The notes: a model not told the origin generated them from the letters alone. Counted from the first letter of the stretch, positions 1 through 8,351 are shown. The stretch: 14,262 nucleotides of DNA from an uncultured Clostridia bacterium (GCA_938014915.1 CALLQQ010000091.1:1-14262); one strand, 5' to 3'. Numbers and translations are program-made.

Positions 1-110
1 ACTTCTATTGATTCCTTATGGGGAACTTTCATATAATCCCCCAATTTCCGCCGCCGCCAATCGTCAGTAAATCCCTTGAATCTAATTCCAGGCACTTTCA
101 ACTTCTTCAT
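1..110 (-). CDS. hsdS: Type I restriction specificity subunit HsdS, N-terminal fragment
   Basis: Partial gene running off the left edge; only 36 codons are visible. The reverse-strand ATG at 110 directly follows the hsdR stop codon (TAG, 111-113), and an AAGGAG about 8 nt upstream lies inside the end of hsdR, so the two are translationally coupled. The peptide opens MKKLKVPGIRFKGFTDDWRR and continues with RKLGDYMKV. The 'VPxIRFKGFTDDWxxRKLGD' pattern is the usual start of Firmicute HsdS proteins, just before the first target-recognition domain. HsdS provides DNA target recognition for the HsdR2M2S complex. Whether the rest is full length, and whether hsdM follows it, cannot be seen. The family call is confident from the motif; completeness is unknown. 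Confidence 0.85.
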   Translation of the reverse strand, partial: MKKLKVPGIRFKGFTDDWRRRKLGDYMKVPHKESIE

Positions 111-3100
111 CTACATTTCTCCTTTTTTTATGTCGTCGGCTAGATCGTATAAATTATCATGCAAATCTATCCTATAACGCACCCAAGTAAGGCTAGCCAC
201 ATCTTCATCTGCTAGTTCTATATAGTCATCTTTCGCCGCATTCATAATATCAGTGACTTCCCCCTGATTATCAAGATCTTTTTGCCCGTAACGATGTTTC
301 TTGATTAGTTCTTCTAGTTCGATAGGCTTAATAATATTATCCAGCCCCCACTTCCTAATAAAATTCGTTATAAGGCGGATATTCGTTTGTGTTTGTGCCT
401 TATCCATTGCCTGGTTCATCTTTTCACGATTCCTCGGTGCTGGATAGTTATCAAAGGTAAATTCCTTTGAGTAGATTTTATCGACGAAATTCCTATACCT
501 CATCTTTTCATTTTCGTTCTCGGATTTTGCTAGTTCAATATCGATCTCTTTTCTAGTATCTGCCGCCTTGTCCATCTCATTAGCATGGACTTGGTCCGCC
601 ATATCTGCAATTAAATCAACTAAGAAATCATAATCAATGATGACATCATGGATATGAATCATGGATAGATTCACCTGTGAAATATCGATATTTTCCTGTT
701 TCGCCCGTCGCTCTTTTAATTCGCCAGCAATTACAGTAGTGAGTATAATTTCCTCTTCTCTCGTTATTCCTATATATTTATAGAATTCATCGGGATTGTC
801 ATAGGCGGAAATAGGATTCTTATCTTCATCTTCCGTATGTTGCTTCATCTGGCTAAGAAGATTATTATACTCCCTCAACTTATCATATAGAACTTCCTGC
901 GCGTGTTCACTCGGGGGTATTTGCGAATATCCATCAGTAAGACTGTCTAAATCATTCACCACATTCTTAATTTCCGCCTGAATAATATTGAACGGCTTGG
1001 AGATAAGCCCCGATTCCTCATTACTTGCCCTTAAATCCTCTAAACTCATTTGTTCACATGCTGAATCACGATTAGAATATACTGCAAGTGCCATATTCAT
1101 CTGATATTCATTCTCTTTTGGCCACCGATAATTCACGATATTCCCATGCGGCTTATCCGTGAAATTATGTACCCTATTGGTGCGGGAATAAGCCTGAATT
1201 AAATTGCCATCTTTGAGTGTCCTATCTACATATAGAGTGTTCAATTCAGGCGCATCGAATCCTGTCAAAAACTGATTCACTACTATTACTAGGTCTAGAT
1301 AATTCCCGTCGTCAGATGTTTTATTGAGCCGTCTAGCTATATCTTCATGATATGCCCTAACCGTTTTCATATCGTAAGATACACCGAATGTTTTTTCATA
1401 TTCTTTCATTGCCCTTAGCAGATTTTCATTTGTAGTTAGTTGATTATCACTATTAGAACTATCCATAGAAAAGCTAACAGCCACCTTTAGCCGTTCGTCG
1501 GCTTTCCTGCGTTTATTTTCTTCTAGGAAGGCATCGAAATATTCCATAGCCCGTGGCGTGCTTGGCTGCCTCCCGCCGACGTGAACCGTGAATAAAGCGT
1601 TATATCTTCTATTATTTGAGCGCTCCCTCCAATTATCGAATATATCTTTCACGACTAATTCTACATGATCCGTGCTAGTATCATATACACTTGAGCGAAT
1701 ATTATCATCTATATCTTCTTCAGTAGGATTTTCGGGCGGCTCTATTGTTTCTTTGAATTCTACTTTAAAGCCGAGAACATTCCTGTCCGCTATTGCCTCC
1801 TTTATAGTATAGGAATGGAGGAGGTCGCCGAATATGATTCTAGTTGTCGGGAATTTAGGAGTGCCCGTATAACCGACCCACGCCGATGTTGGCACTGCAT
1901 TCCTGATTTTTTCTAGCATTGCCTGCTCGTCTTTACCATCACCTGCGGAGCGGTGCGCCTCATCAACTATAAAAAGAATGTTTTTATTTAAGTCTTTGAA
2001 GTTCTTTCGTGATACGTACCTCGACATTTTTTGAATACTTGTAACGATGATATCCCCCGTCTTTTTACCGGTTAACTTCCTGTGTAGGTCTGAAATGTTC
2101 GCCGTATCTGTTACAATTCCCGACTGCCCTTGAATTCCTGCCGTAGGTTCATAGGCACGATAAGCGTCCGCAGTCTGATTCGTAAGCGCAACCCTATCCA
2201 CTAAGAAAACAACCTTACCCACATTGGGCAATCTACTTGCAAGCCACGCAGTTTTGAAGCTTGTGATTGTCTTGCCCGATCCTGTTGTGTGCCATATATA
2301 GCCCAGTCTTCCGTCATTACTCTTGAAATTATATGCCCTTATCTTATCCAGCACATTCTTTGTTGCATATACCTGATACGGACGCATAACCTTGATACTC
2401 TCTTTATTTTTCGTTCCGTCAAGTATCATATACCTTGTTGCCAATTCGTGCGCCATCGGTATGGACAATACTTTATCTGTGAATGTCTTCCAGAACATCA
2501 CCGGTTTCGATTCCTTTTCGTCCTGCCACCTAAATGCAAAATCATAGTTAAATGCTTCTTTCGTCGTGTTCGCCATATATTTTATGTCATAGGGCGTCAT
2601 TCCGATTAAAATTTGCAATGTGGAAAATATGTCGCTATATTGTCTTTCTGCTATATAGCGGTGCATTTGCTTGAATGACTCTTTTACACCGTGGAGATCC
2701 TTTTTCAACTCTATCTGAATTATCGGCAATCCGTTAATGAGTAATGTCACATCGAATCTGCAATCCGCCTTACCGTCTATTATCTTCTTCCTTTTAATTT
2801 GATTGACTACCTGATATACCGTATTCCCGCCACCGACTTGTGATTGATCGAATACGGTTAGGAATACGTGCTTCCCATTATCTAAATCTAATTCTATTTC
2901 CGATACCCCATTAACGCCGTATAAGAACTGCCCAGCTTGGTATGGTGTTTCTATATTTGATATTATCTTCTTTACCTGATTAAATTCAGTAGTCGACAAT
3001 GGTCCGTCAAGCCGCGCAGAATTATTTTGCTCTAATATTCTTTTGAAATTACTCCACAAATCTTCAGTCGTTTTAATGTGCTCCATGTATTCCCATTGCT

Positions 3101-3170
3101 TGCCTCCGCCTATTTGCGTAAGATAGCTGATGAATTCCTTTTCAAATATCGCTTCACTTTTATCAATCAT
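111..3170 (-). CDS. hsdR: Type I restriction enzyme, R (motor/nuclease) subunit HsdR
   Basis: 1019 aa, the usual HsdR length. It carries ATP-dependent DNA translocation and cleavage by the type I complex. Visible in order: the PD-(D/E)xK nuclease core with Asp140 (in RFDVTLLING) and Glu154-Leu-Lys156; SF2 helicase Walker A HTTGSGKT at about 294-301; DEAH at 403-406; motif III region YTGTP at 434-438; motif V FLTGFDAP at about 634-641; motif VI QAYSRTNR at about 659-666. These are followed by a charged helical C-terminus for complex assembly. All catalytic residues look intact, so an active enzyme is expected. The ATG at 3170 overlaps the end of the upstream HsdS-like gene by 8 bp and has a purine-rich GAGGGGG about 10 nt upstream. 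The next gene, hsdS, begins right after the stop. The order S'-R-S is not the common hsdR-M-S or hsdM-S-R arrangement. Confidence 0.97.
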   Translation of the reverse strand: MIDKSEAIFEKEFISYLTQIGGGKQWEYMEHIKTTEDLWSNFKRILEQNNSARLDGPLSTTEFNQVKKIISNIETPYQAGQFLYGVNGVSEIELDLDNGKHVFLTVFDQSQVGGGNTVYQVVNQIKRKKIIDGKADCRFDVTLLINGLPIIQIELKKDLHGVKESFKQMHRYIAERQYSDIFSTLQILIGMTPYDIKYMANTTKEAFNYDFAFRWQDEKESKPVMFWKTFTDKVLSIPMAHELATRYMILDGTKNKESIKVMRPYQVYATKNVLDKIRAYNFKSNDGRLGYIWHTTGSGKTITSFKTAWLASRLPNVGKVVFLVDRVALTNQTADAYRAYEPTAGIQGQSGIVTDTANISDLHRKLTGKKTGDIIVTSIQKMSRYVSRKNFKDLNKNILFIVDEAHRSAGDGKDEQAMLEKIRNAVPTSAWVGYTGTPKFPTTRIIFGDLLHSYTIKEAIADRNVLGFKVEFKETIEPPENPTEEDIDDNIRSSVYDTSTDHVELVVKDIFDNWRERSNNRRYNALFTVHVGGRQPSTPRAMEYFDAFLEENKRRKADERLKVAVSFSMDSSNSDNQLTTNENLLRAMKEYEKTFGVSYDMKTVRAYHEDIARRLNKTSDDGNYLDLVIVVNQFLTGFDAPELNTLYVDRTLKDGNLIQAYSRTNRVHNFTDKPHGNIVNYRWPKENEYQMNMALAVYSNRDSACEQMSLEDLRASNEESGLISKPFNIIQAEIKNVVNDLDSLTDGYSQIPPSEHAQEVLYDKLREYNNLLSQMKQHTEDEDKNPISAYDNPDEFYKYIGITREEEIILTTVIAGELKERRAKQENIDISQVNLSMIHIHDVIIDYDFLVDLIADMADQVHANEMDKAADTRKEIDIELAKSENENEKMRYRNFVDKIYSKEFTFDNYPAPRNREKMNQAMDKAQTQTNIRLITNFIRKWGLDNIIKPIELEELIKKHRYGQKDLDNQGEVTDIMNAAKDDYIELADEDVASLTWVRYRIDLHDNLYDLADDIKKGEM

Positions 3171-3756
3171 GAATATTAGCCCCCTCTACTGCCTTTTCTA
3201 ACAATCTGCTTGTGATTTGCTCCATCAGGCACGAATAATCTTCTAGCTTGCCCTTCAATTTCAGGACCTCCGTATAAATACCGCCAACCTTTACCTGCTC
3301 ATCTAAGGGAATCACTGGAGCAGAAACATCTTCCAATATGCGTGTCGGAATTTTCAAAATAGAGCTGCCCTGTCTTTTTCTTTCCTTCTGTCTTTTTATA
3401 TACTTATTTTCATTGAATAAGTATATAAAGTACTCTTTATTGAGCTCATTGCCCTTGAACTCAACTTTAGTAAAATTATGCGTTAGTAATTTGTTAGCAT
3501 TGTTCTCTTTTATTATTGTAGCAAGGTTTAAAGTATTGCTTATAACGACATCGCCCACCTTTAAGAATAAATTGTTATCATCTTTAGGTGCTTTTATAGG
3601 CGGAATTTCCCCCTCTACCGATTTGTAGTAATAATCGGCTTCAAAAGATTTCTGATCATAGTATTTTACATCGCTAGTTATGCCGAGCTGACTCTCTGCC
3701 CTTGTTGTATTAACCCCATTGTAGAAGGTCACTAACTCTTTAAATTTCCTTTCCAA
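3163..3756 (-). CDS. Half-size HsdS-like protein (single target-recognition domain)
   Basis: 197 aa from a TTG at 3756. This start is chosen because GGAGGTGAT (3763-3771) sits 6 nt upstream; an ATG further upstream at 3813 lies inside the promoter region and is unlikely. The protein has one target-recognition-like domain (about 1-150) ending in the IPLDEQ-type junction (about 152-157 from the TTG). A conserved helical spacer follows, with the EVLKLKGKLEDYSCLMEQIT region. A standard HsdS has two TRDs and two spacers in about 380-450 aa, so this is half a subunit. Half-size S proteins in other type I systems can dimerise to replace a full HsdS; that role here is inference. It is the first gene of the operon, overlaps hsdR by 8 bp, and precedes a second hsdS. 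The divergence from HsdS is considerable in the TRD, as is normal. Alternatives: a remnant of a longer hsdS, or a specificity-switching partner. Confidence 0.75.
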   Translation of the reverse strand: MERKFKELVTFYNGVNTTRAESQLGITSDVKYYDQKSFEADYYYKSVEGEIPPIKAPKDDNNLFLKVGDVVISNTLNLATIIKENNANKLLTHNFTKVEFKGNELNKEYFIYLFNENKYIKRQKERKRQGSSILKIPTRILEDVSAPVIPLDEQVKVGGIYTEVLKLKGKLEDYSCLMEQITSRLLEKAVEGANIHD

Positions 3757-3762
3757 AACGAA

Positions 3763-3771
3763 ATCACCTCC
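3763..3771 (-). promoter_or_regulatory. Ribosome binding site for the half-size HsdS (sets a TTG start)
   Basis: Reverse strand GGAGGTGAT, a near-perfect complement to the 16S 3' end, ends 6 nt before TTG at 3756. No ATG or GTG is in frame at suitable distance, so this site decides the start. Confidence 0.8.
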
Positions 3772-3777
3772 GTACGA

Positions 3778-3846
3778 TTTTTTGTAATAAGTCTTTATTC
3801 TATAATAAATCATATTTTCATTTTTGTCAAGACTTTTTTGTAATAA
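3778..3846. repeat. Direct and inverted repeats flanking the hsd promoter
   Basis: The 13-mer TTTTTTGTAATAA occurs at 3778-3790 and again at 3834-3846, one copy just downstream of the -10 and one just upstream of the -35. Nested with it, AAGTCTT (3789-3795) and its reverse complement AAGACTT (3829-3835) form an inverted repeat around the promoter. The region is AT-rich, so chance is possible. The symmetrical placement is what makes an operator plausible. Confidence 0.55.
3802..3830 (-). promoter_or_regulatory. Sigma-A promoter of the restriction operon
   Basis: Reverse strand TTGACA (3825-3830), a 17-nt spacer, then TATTAT (3802-3807). It lies about 45 nt upstream of the TTG start. A 13-bp direct repeat and a 7-bp inverted repeat bracket it, suggesting a regulated promoter. 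Confidence 0.8.
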
Positions 3847-3952
3847 TTTATTATTTCAAAAAATCGTGAGCGTGTGAAGCCGCATTGAGGGAATTCGCTT
3901 CCCCCCCTACCCTGAAACTTTGGAGCTAGTTATAGGATTATCGCCACCAAGC

Positions 3953-3985
3953 AAAAAACCATCAATCCATTAACGGACGATGGTT
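3953..3985 (-). terminator. Intrinsic terminator of the ABC-transporter operon
   Basis: Reverse strand: AACCATC arm (3979-3985) pairs with GATGGTT (3957-3963), with an inner TCC/GGA pair, and is followed by a T run (TTTTTTGC). It lies about 30 nt after the last permease stop. The rest of the gap between this terminator and the hsd promoter (3831-3952) holds no gene that I can support. Confidence 0.75.
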
Positions 3986-4013
3986 ATTCATGCGTATTAT
4001 GCACATCTGGCTT

Positions 4014-5039
4014 TTATCGCAGGCGTCTTTCCCACATTCGAATTGAGAAGGCGGTATATATAGCGGATTTTATAAGATATGATGTTATGAGCAAGGTGGG
4101 ATTTAAGTCGCGAGTGTACATTCCCCCTAGTTGATTTGCACTAAAGAGATATGCGAACCAATCGCCACTAAAAAATTGAGCCATAAAATAGGGGCACACG
4201 ACGAAAATAAATGAGATAAAGAACGAAAACACTGTACTTTTAACTAGAACGCTAACTGCACATATGAATAATGCCGCCACCACCCATGAAACCGATTTAA
4301 TGACCGTATCTATTACATAATATTGTAGGAGTGAAATCCCGGGGAAATTATTGTAGCCGATTAAATTCTCTACACCAAGGCTTGCATTACTGCCCTTTAT
4401 ACACATGAAAGTCGCATATTTCAGCATATAGATCGTTAATGCAATTGCGAAAGTTGCGATCACTACTGTGATAATCTTGGAGATGCAGACCTTTCTCCTT
4501 CCATAACGTGTAGTGAGCAACATTGAAATAGAATTTGACTGATATTCGCTAGTGAATACGGGAATAGTCAGGCAAATAATTACTAGTGCAACGATATAAT
4601 TATAGCTGGTGCCGGAGAAGAATTCAGTCCAATTAGTATCATAAAAAAATACCCCCCTGCCTAGTTCATCGAAGTAATTGCATTTTTGCTTTAGATATTC
4701 AACGGTAGGCTCCTCCGCTAATGCTTTGTAATAAGCAAAGTTGAGAGATTCAAATTCGTCGAGGGAAATTTCGTCACGTTTATATGCAGTTACTACATCG
4801 TCATGATTGTAGATTATTTCATTAATTTCATCCGCTCTATCAAAGATGAAATCCCGCTTTTCATAGGAATATTCGCCGCTAATCTGCTCAATGTACTTCT
4901 TATAGACCTCATCAGAATAATCATGTTCATATTGGTGGGGAATGAACATGATTAGAACCTGAATTATGAGCGCTAAAACTATTATAAAAATGCTTTTATA
5001 AGTGAGCAACTTCCTGACTTCATAAAGAAAAATCTTCAT
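4014..5039 (-). CDS. ABC-2 type transporter permease (second permease of operon)
   Basis: 341 aa from ATG at 5039. This start is preferred over an ATG 6 nt upstream and over longer extensions inside the ATPase gene, because AGGTG sits 6 nt before it and the protein then begins MKIFLYEVRKLL, the usual permease opening. Predicted membrane segments lie at about 13-33, 147-163, 189-207, 243-266, 268-291 and 312-333. An outside loop of about 110 residues separates segments 1 and 2. Between segments 2 and 3 is the cytoplasmic motif SNSISMLLTTRYGRRKVCISK, matching the 'L-T-x-x-G-R' coupling loop of ABC-2 exporters. It overlaps the ATPase gene by 20 bp and is the last gene of the operon. It probably pairs with the 407-aa permease on the shared ATPase. 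The substrate is unknown; export of a peptide, lipid or antimicrobial is typical of the class. Confidence 0.85.
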   Translation of the reverse strand: MKIFLYEVRKLLTYKSIFIIVLALIIQVLIMFIPHQYEHDYSDEVYKKYIEQISGEYSYEKRDFIFDRADEINEIIYNHDDVVTAYKRDEISLDEFESLNFAYYKALAEEPTVEYLKQKCNYFDELGRGVFFYDTNWTEFFSGTSYNYIVALVIICLTIPVFTSEYQSNSISMLLTTRYGRRKVCISKIITVVIATFAIALTIYMLKYATFMCIKGSNASLGVENLIGYNNFPGISLLQYYVIDTVIKSVSWVVAALFICAVSVLVKSTVFSFFISFIFVVCPYFMAQFFSGDWFAYLFSANQLGGMYTRDLNPTLLITSYLIKSAIYTAFSIRMWERRLR

Positions 5040-5913
5040 CTTCATCACCTGCTGAGCCACTCTCATCAAAGCAATACATATATACATCTTCAAGGGTTGG
5101 CTCTGCTAAAACAGCATCTTCAAATGGCGGCTCATCACTGACAATACGCAGAAATACAGAATCCCCCTGTTTAATAATATTTGCATTCGAGTTTGAAAGA
5201 ACGTATTGTTCTGCCTCATTTGCAGTAGTTTCTACATTCCATACCTTTTCGCTTATGTGTTTTTCCACATCGGTCACAGAGCCGGAAAGGACTATTCTCC
5301 CCGACTTTAGCAATATTATATTATCGGCTATCGTTTCAACATCTGAAACAATATGGGTTGCAACGATTATAATTTTATTCCTGCTGATTTGACTTAGAAT
5401 ATTGCGGAACCTCATTCGCTCCTTAGGGTCAAGACCTGCCGTCGGCTCATCGAGAATGAGTATTTTAGGATCGTTCAAGAGTGAATTGGCAATTGCGAGC
5501 CGCCTTTTCATTCCGCCCGAAAATTCACCATATTTTCTATGGCTATCCGATGAAAGATTCACAAATTCAAGCAATTCTTCGATTCTGCCTTTCGGATTGT
5601 CAACACCTTTAAGAGTAGCAAAATACTTCATCAAATTATATCCCGTGAAAGATGGATAGAAACCAGGATACTGCGGAAGATACCCCAATATATCACGAAA
5701 ACTATCGCCCAATTTTATTGTATCTTTGTTATCAAGAGTGATATTCCCATCAGTCGGTTTCAATATTCCTGCAAGAATATTCATGAGTGTGCTTTTACCC
5801 GAACCATTCGGTCCCAGTAATGCGTGAATTCCCTCCGATAATGTATAGTTGAAGTCATCAAGTGCCGTTTTAGCCTTGTACCTTTTAGTTAGGCTATTAA
5901 ATTCAAGTTTCAT
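5020..5913 (-). CDS. ABC transporter ATP-binding protein
   Basis: 297 aa, cytoplasmic nucleotide-binding subunit powering the two neighbouring permeases. All motifs are visible: Walker A GPNGSGKST (34-42), Q-loop Gln81 in LPQYPGF, signature FSGGM (131-135, a variant of LSGGQ with the serine and both glycines kept), Walker B ILILDEP (151-157) with Glu156, D-loop GLD, and switch His187. About 75 residues follow the nucleotide-binding core, including an acidic tail (EDEDFSL), as in many ABC-2 exporter ATPases. The start ATG at 5913 overlaps the preceding permease stop by 4 bp (GTATGA) with GAGGTGG upstream, so translation is coupled. It resembles the BcrA/LanF-type exporter branch by organisation, but the substrate cannot be read from sequence. 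Confidence 0.95.
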   Translation of the reverse strand: MKLEFNSLTKRYKAKTALDDFNYTLSEGIHALLGPNGSGKSTLMNILAGILKPTDGNITLDNKDTIKLGDSFRDILGYLPQYPGFYPSFTGYNLMKYFATLKGVDNPKGRIEELLEFVNLSSDSHRKYGEFSGGMKRRLAIANSLLNDPKILILDEPTAGLDPKERMRFRNILSQISRNKIIIVATHIVSDVETIADNIILLKSGRIVLSGSVTDVEKHISEKVWNVETTANEAEQYVLSNSNANIIKQGDSVFLRIVSDEPPFEDAVLAEPTLEDVYMYCFDESGSAGDEDEDFSL

Positions 5914-7133
5914 ACTGCCACCTCTTTCGGTGTTCCATAATTTTTATATGCGACGATAGAACAAATTATGGTGATTAAAGCGGTAATGGATAGTATGAGT
6001 GCTATCCTGCTTATGTGGAATCCAAGTAGATTAATGTAATCGAATGTAGAAAAATATCTGCGAATATTTAGCAGCCCGTGTGGTACGACGCCCCTTAAAT
6101 TGTCATAAGCTTTAAATTTTGTTGATATATCGCCGCTATCTTTTGTAGTTTGGTCAAAATAATATGTAATTGTCACTAGCGGAGCAACGCCAACAACTAA
6201 AGAAGTTATCAAAGATATAAATTGTTTGCGGGTCATGATTGATACCATCGCCGTAACCGCTACAATCATAATATAAAATAGCAGCTTGCATAAAAACTTT
6301 ATCAGTAGGAATGCGGCGATAGAAATGGAAAATGGGCAGAACTCATATTCAGAATACATCTGTAAAGGAAGAAAAAAGTTCGACACGCCAAAGAGGGCAA
6401 CACCGAATATAAGTTGGATTAAAGCAGCAATTATTGCAATCACCGTGACTATTGATGAAACGGCAAGAAATTGCCTAGTAAATAAATGCCGCCGCCCCAT
6501 TCGTGAAGAATGTACCATTTTATATGCACCGCTCGATATATCAACTGTGAACATCCTTACAGTGAGCATAACAATGAATGCTATCATCGCATATTCCCAT
6601 ATCGTGTTATCGAAGTATAACTGCATGCTTTCCATATCTCCGACATTCTTTAGCTCTAGTGGTACTGCTTTATTGTACTTTTTTATTGCAAGCTCGTTAC
6701 TCTTAATAACTTTTGTATTAGGATATTCTTTTTGCTCCTCTTCCATAATTTTGTATATAGAATCGTTGATAATTTGCTTGCGGTTATTGGGGAATTGGTT
6801 ATTCTTATATTCAAGAAGGTTATACGCACCATAAAAGATAACTAAATCATCCGCTAAAGTTTCGCCATAATCTCCTTGAATACTAAAAAAGCCATCGCCC
6901 ATTTCAACCATCTGCATATTCAAGGACTCAATGTCATTATGTAGCTTTAAGATATGCTCATCTTCCGGCATATTACTAGAATTGATTTCGGCTAGAAAAC
7001 TTTCATAAGTTTTGTCCGCTGCCCTGTCAGTTCTTGCGGCATTCACAATGAAAACTGACAAGAATGCAAATACGATTAAAAGAGAAACATATGTAAACGG
7101 CGAGGAAAATAGTTTTTTTATTTCAGAAATCAA
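5910..7133 (-). CDS. ABC-2 type transporter permease (first permease of operon)
   Basis: 407 aa membrane protein starting at TTG 7133, supported by a strong GGGGAGG 7 nt upstream; the start lies 2 nt after the lipoprotein stop. Likely membrane segments are at about 13-33, 179-198, 222-248, 272-298, 304-325 and 374-396. About 145 residues between segments 1 and 2 form a large extracytoplasmic loop, mostly charged and helical (about 35-178). The cytoplasmic loop YKMVHSSRMGRRHLFTRQF (about 204-222) is the counterpart of the coupling loop in the other permease. The two permeases share topology (TM1, big loop, five more TMs) but little obvious sequence, which suggests a heterodimeric exporter. The gene overlaps the ATPase start by 4 bp. 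Confidence 0.85.
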   Translation of the reverse strand: MISEIKKLFSSPFTYVSLLIVFAFLSVFIVNAARTDRAADKTYESFLAEINSSNMPEDEHILKLHNDIESLNMQMVEMGDGFFSIQGDYGETLADDLVIFYGAYNLLEYKNNQFPNNRKQIINDSIYKIMEEEQKEYPNTKVIKSNELAIKKYNKAVPLELKNVGDMESMQLYFDNTIWEYAMIAFIVMLTVRMFTVDISSGAYKMVHSSRMGRRHLFTRQFLAVSSIVTVIAIIAALIQLIFGVALFGVSNFFLPLQMYSEYEFCPFSISIAAFLLIKFLCKLLFYIMIVAVTAMVSIMTRKQFISLITSLVVGVAPLVTITYYFDQTTKDSGDISTKFKAYDNLRGVVPHGLLNIRRYFSTFDYINLLGFHISRIALILSITALITIICSIVAYKNYGTPKEVAV

Positions 7134-7135
7134 TT

Positions 7136-8233
7136 TTACTCCTCCCCGATTTTTATTTCTATAAACTCAGTCGAACCATCCTCAATGATATATACTATAT
7201 CATTGTCAGTAATGAAAACATGATTCATAGATCCTGTCGATATAATCCATACAAGTTCTTGATGTGTGTCGTCGCTATGTAAATTTATTTTAACGGGATT
7301 ATTTCCATCATGCTCGCATCTAAATATATCTGTATTAGAGAATCCCTGATAATAGATATAATCATTTGTTATATAATAATTAACCCAACAATCTTCTATG
7401 AGTTCCGTGTTGTTTGATCCGTCTGCAGCCATTGTATAAAGATAAGGTATTTCATTTTTATATTTAACGTAGTACACCTTATCATCTTTTATGCATACCT
7501 GCCCAACTTTATCATCAAGTTTTTGAATGGACTTCTCTTCTAAATCATACATAAAAAATTCTAAACTGTCGGTTGAATAATATAAATATTCATCGCCGAC
7601 ACAGAGCGACATGAGGAGTGAATCTGAAATAGCATGGGGCTCGGACCTTTCCTGCGTGTCTAAATTATATGTAAAGAAAAATGTAGGACCAGCAATATAC
7701 ATAATCTTATCTTTAATAACTAAGTCGGAAACACTATTCTCTGTACCGGGATAGGCCTCTTCTTCATAATCAGTATAAAAATCATTTTCCAGTACTGTCA
7801 TGCTGCTCTCACCGTTAAATAGCATAACTTTGTTCTCGTCGGTATAATATATACCGCTCGATGTCGCAACAGGAGAACCAAAATATTGATAACTGATGCA
7901 GCCGGGTGAAGTAATTTCATCATGAGCGCATCCGGGAATTTGACATACATATTGCACACGACCACTTTGTAAATTAATTTTTTTATGAGGATACGAGAAT
8001 TTATAAAAGTAATTTCCATCAATAGTATACGTAAATTTCATAATATTATATGGTTTATCATCGTATTCAAAACTATCTATATTAATGTTCAGTTGCTCAC
8101 CTTCGATTTTCTGTACGACTTCCGATATATTTACATACTCCGATTGAGCATCTGAATTAGCGAGGTTGCATCCACATAATGCGATGATAATCAGAAAATT
8201 CAGAATAGATATTGCATATTTTATTAAATGCAT
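7136..8233 (-). CDS. Lipoprotein with beta-propeller-like (DUF5050-like) repeats
   Basis: 365 aa. The N-terminus MHLIKYAISILNFLIIIALC is a signal peptide, and L-C-G-C (19-22) is a plausible lipobox, making Cys22 the lipidated residue outside the membrane. The mature part has repeated short units of the type 'D-x-x-Y/I-Y-Y-x-x' followed by 'L-Y-x-x-x-x-D-G' (for example KVYYVKYKNEIPYLYTMAADG and YIYYQGFSNTDIFRCEHDG). This pattern is typical of DUF5050-like propeller domains in Clostridia. A Cys/His cluster, C-x4-C-x-H-x7-C, lies at about residues 96-111. It is the first gene of a four-gene operon with an ABC-2 exporter, so a substrate-binding, sensing or chaperone role at the outer membrane face is likely by context but not shown. 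AAGGGGTGG precedes ATG 8233. The name is by recognition of the pattern, not a search. Confidence 0.7.
   Translation of the reverse strand: MHLIKYAISILNFLIIIALCGCNLANSDAQSEYVNISEVVQKIEGEQLNINIDSFEYDDKPYNIMKFTYTIDGNYFYKFSYPHKKINLQSGRVQYVCQIPGCAHDEITSPGCISYQYFGSPVATSSGIYYTDENKVMLFNGESSMTVLENDFYTDYEEEAYPGTENSVSDLVIKDKIMYIAGPTFFFTYNLDTQERSEPHAISDSLLMSLCVGDEYLYYSTDSLEFFMYDLEEKSIQKLDDKVGQVCIKDDKVYYVKYKNEIPYLYTMAADGSNNTELIEDCWVNYYITNDYIYYQGFSNTDIFRCEHDGNNPVKINLHSDDTHQELVWIISTGSMNHVFITDNDIVYIIEDGSTEFIEIKIGEE
7139..7147 (-). promoter_or_regulatory. Ribosome binding site deciding the TTG start of the first permease
   Basis: Reverse strand GGGGAGGAG lies within the last codons of the lipoprotein gene. 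The GGGGAGG core ends 7 nt before TTG at 7133, and no ATG is available nearby in frame. Confidence 0.75.
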
Positions 8234-8322
8234 CTTGCCACCCCTTTTAAATTAAGATAATCTTCATTTCATGTATAAGCTTTTGCTGGTGAGAATTGAA
8301 GTTGATTCCAGTTGGTAATCTT

Positions 8323-8351
8323 ATCGTAACATATTAGACTATTAATGTCAA
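8323..8351 (-). promoter_or_regulatory. Promoter of the lipoprotein-ABC operon
   Basis: Reverse strand TTGACA (8346-8351), 17-nt spacer, TACGAT (8323-8328). The perfect -35 compensates a two-mismatch -10. It would give a leader of about 80 nt before ATG 8233. The leader contains a weak imperfect hairpin, but I see no recognisable riboswitch. Confidence 0.7.

Noticed and set aside
2289..2609. Plus-strand frame of 106 codons inside hsdR
   Set aside because: Shadow of a gene with intact helicase motifs on the other strand.
6286..6834. Plus-strand frame of 182 codons inside the first permease gene
   Set aside because: It is the reverse of a hydrophobic membrane-protein coding sequence, with no ribosome site and no recognisable domain.
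8233..8316. Riboswitch or T-box in the leader of the lipoprotein operon
   Set aside because: The leader is short (about 80 nt) with only a weak bulged stem; no T-box sequence or known aptamer core is seen.
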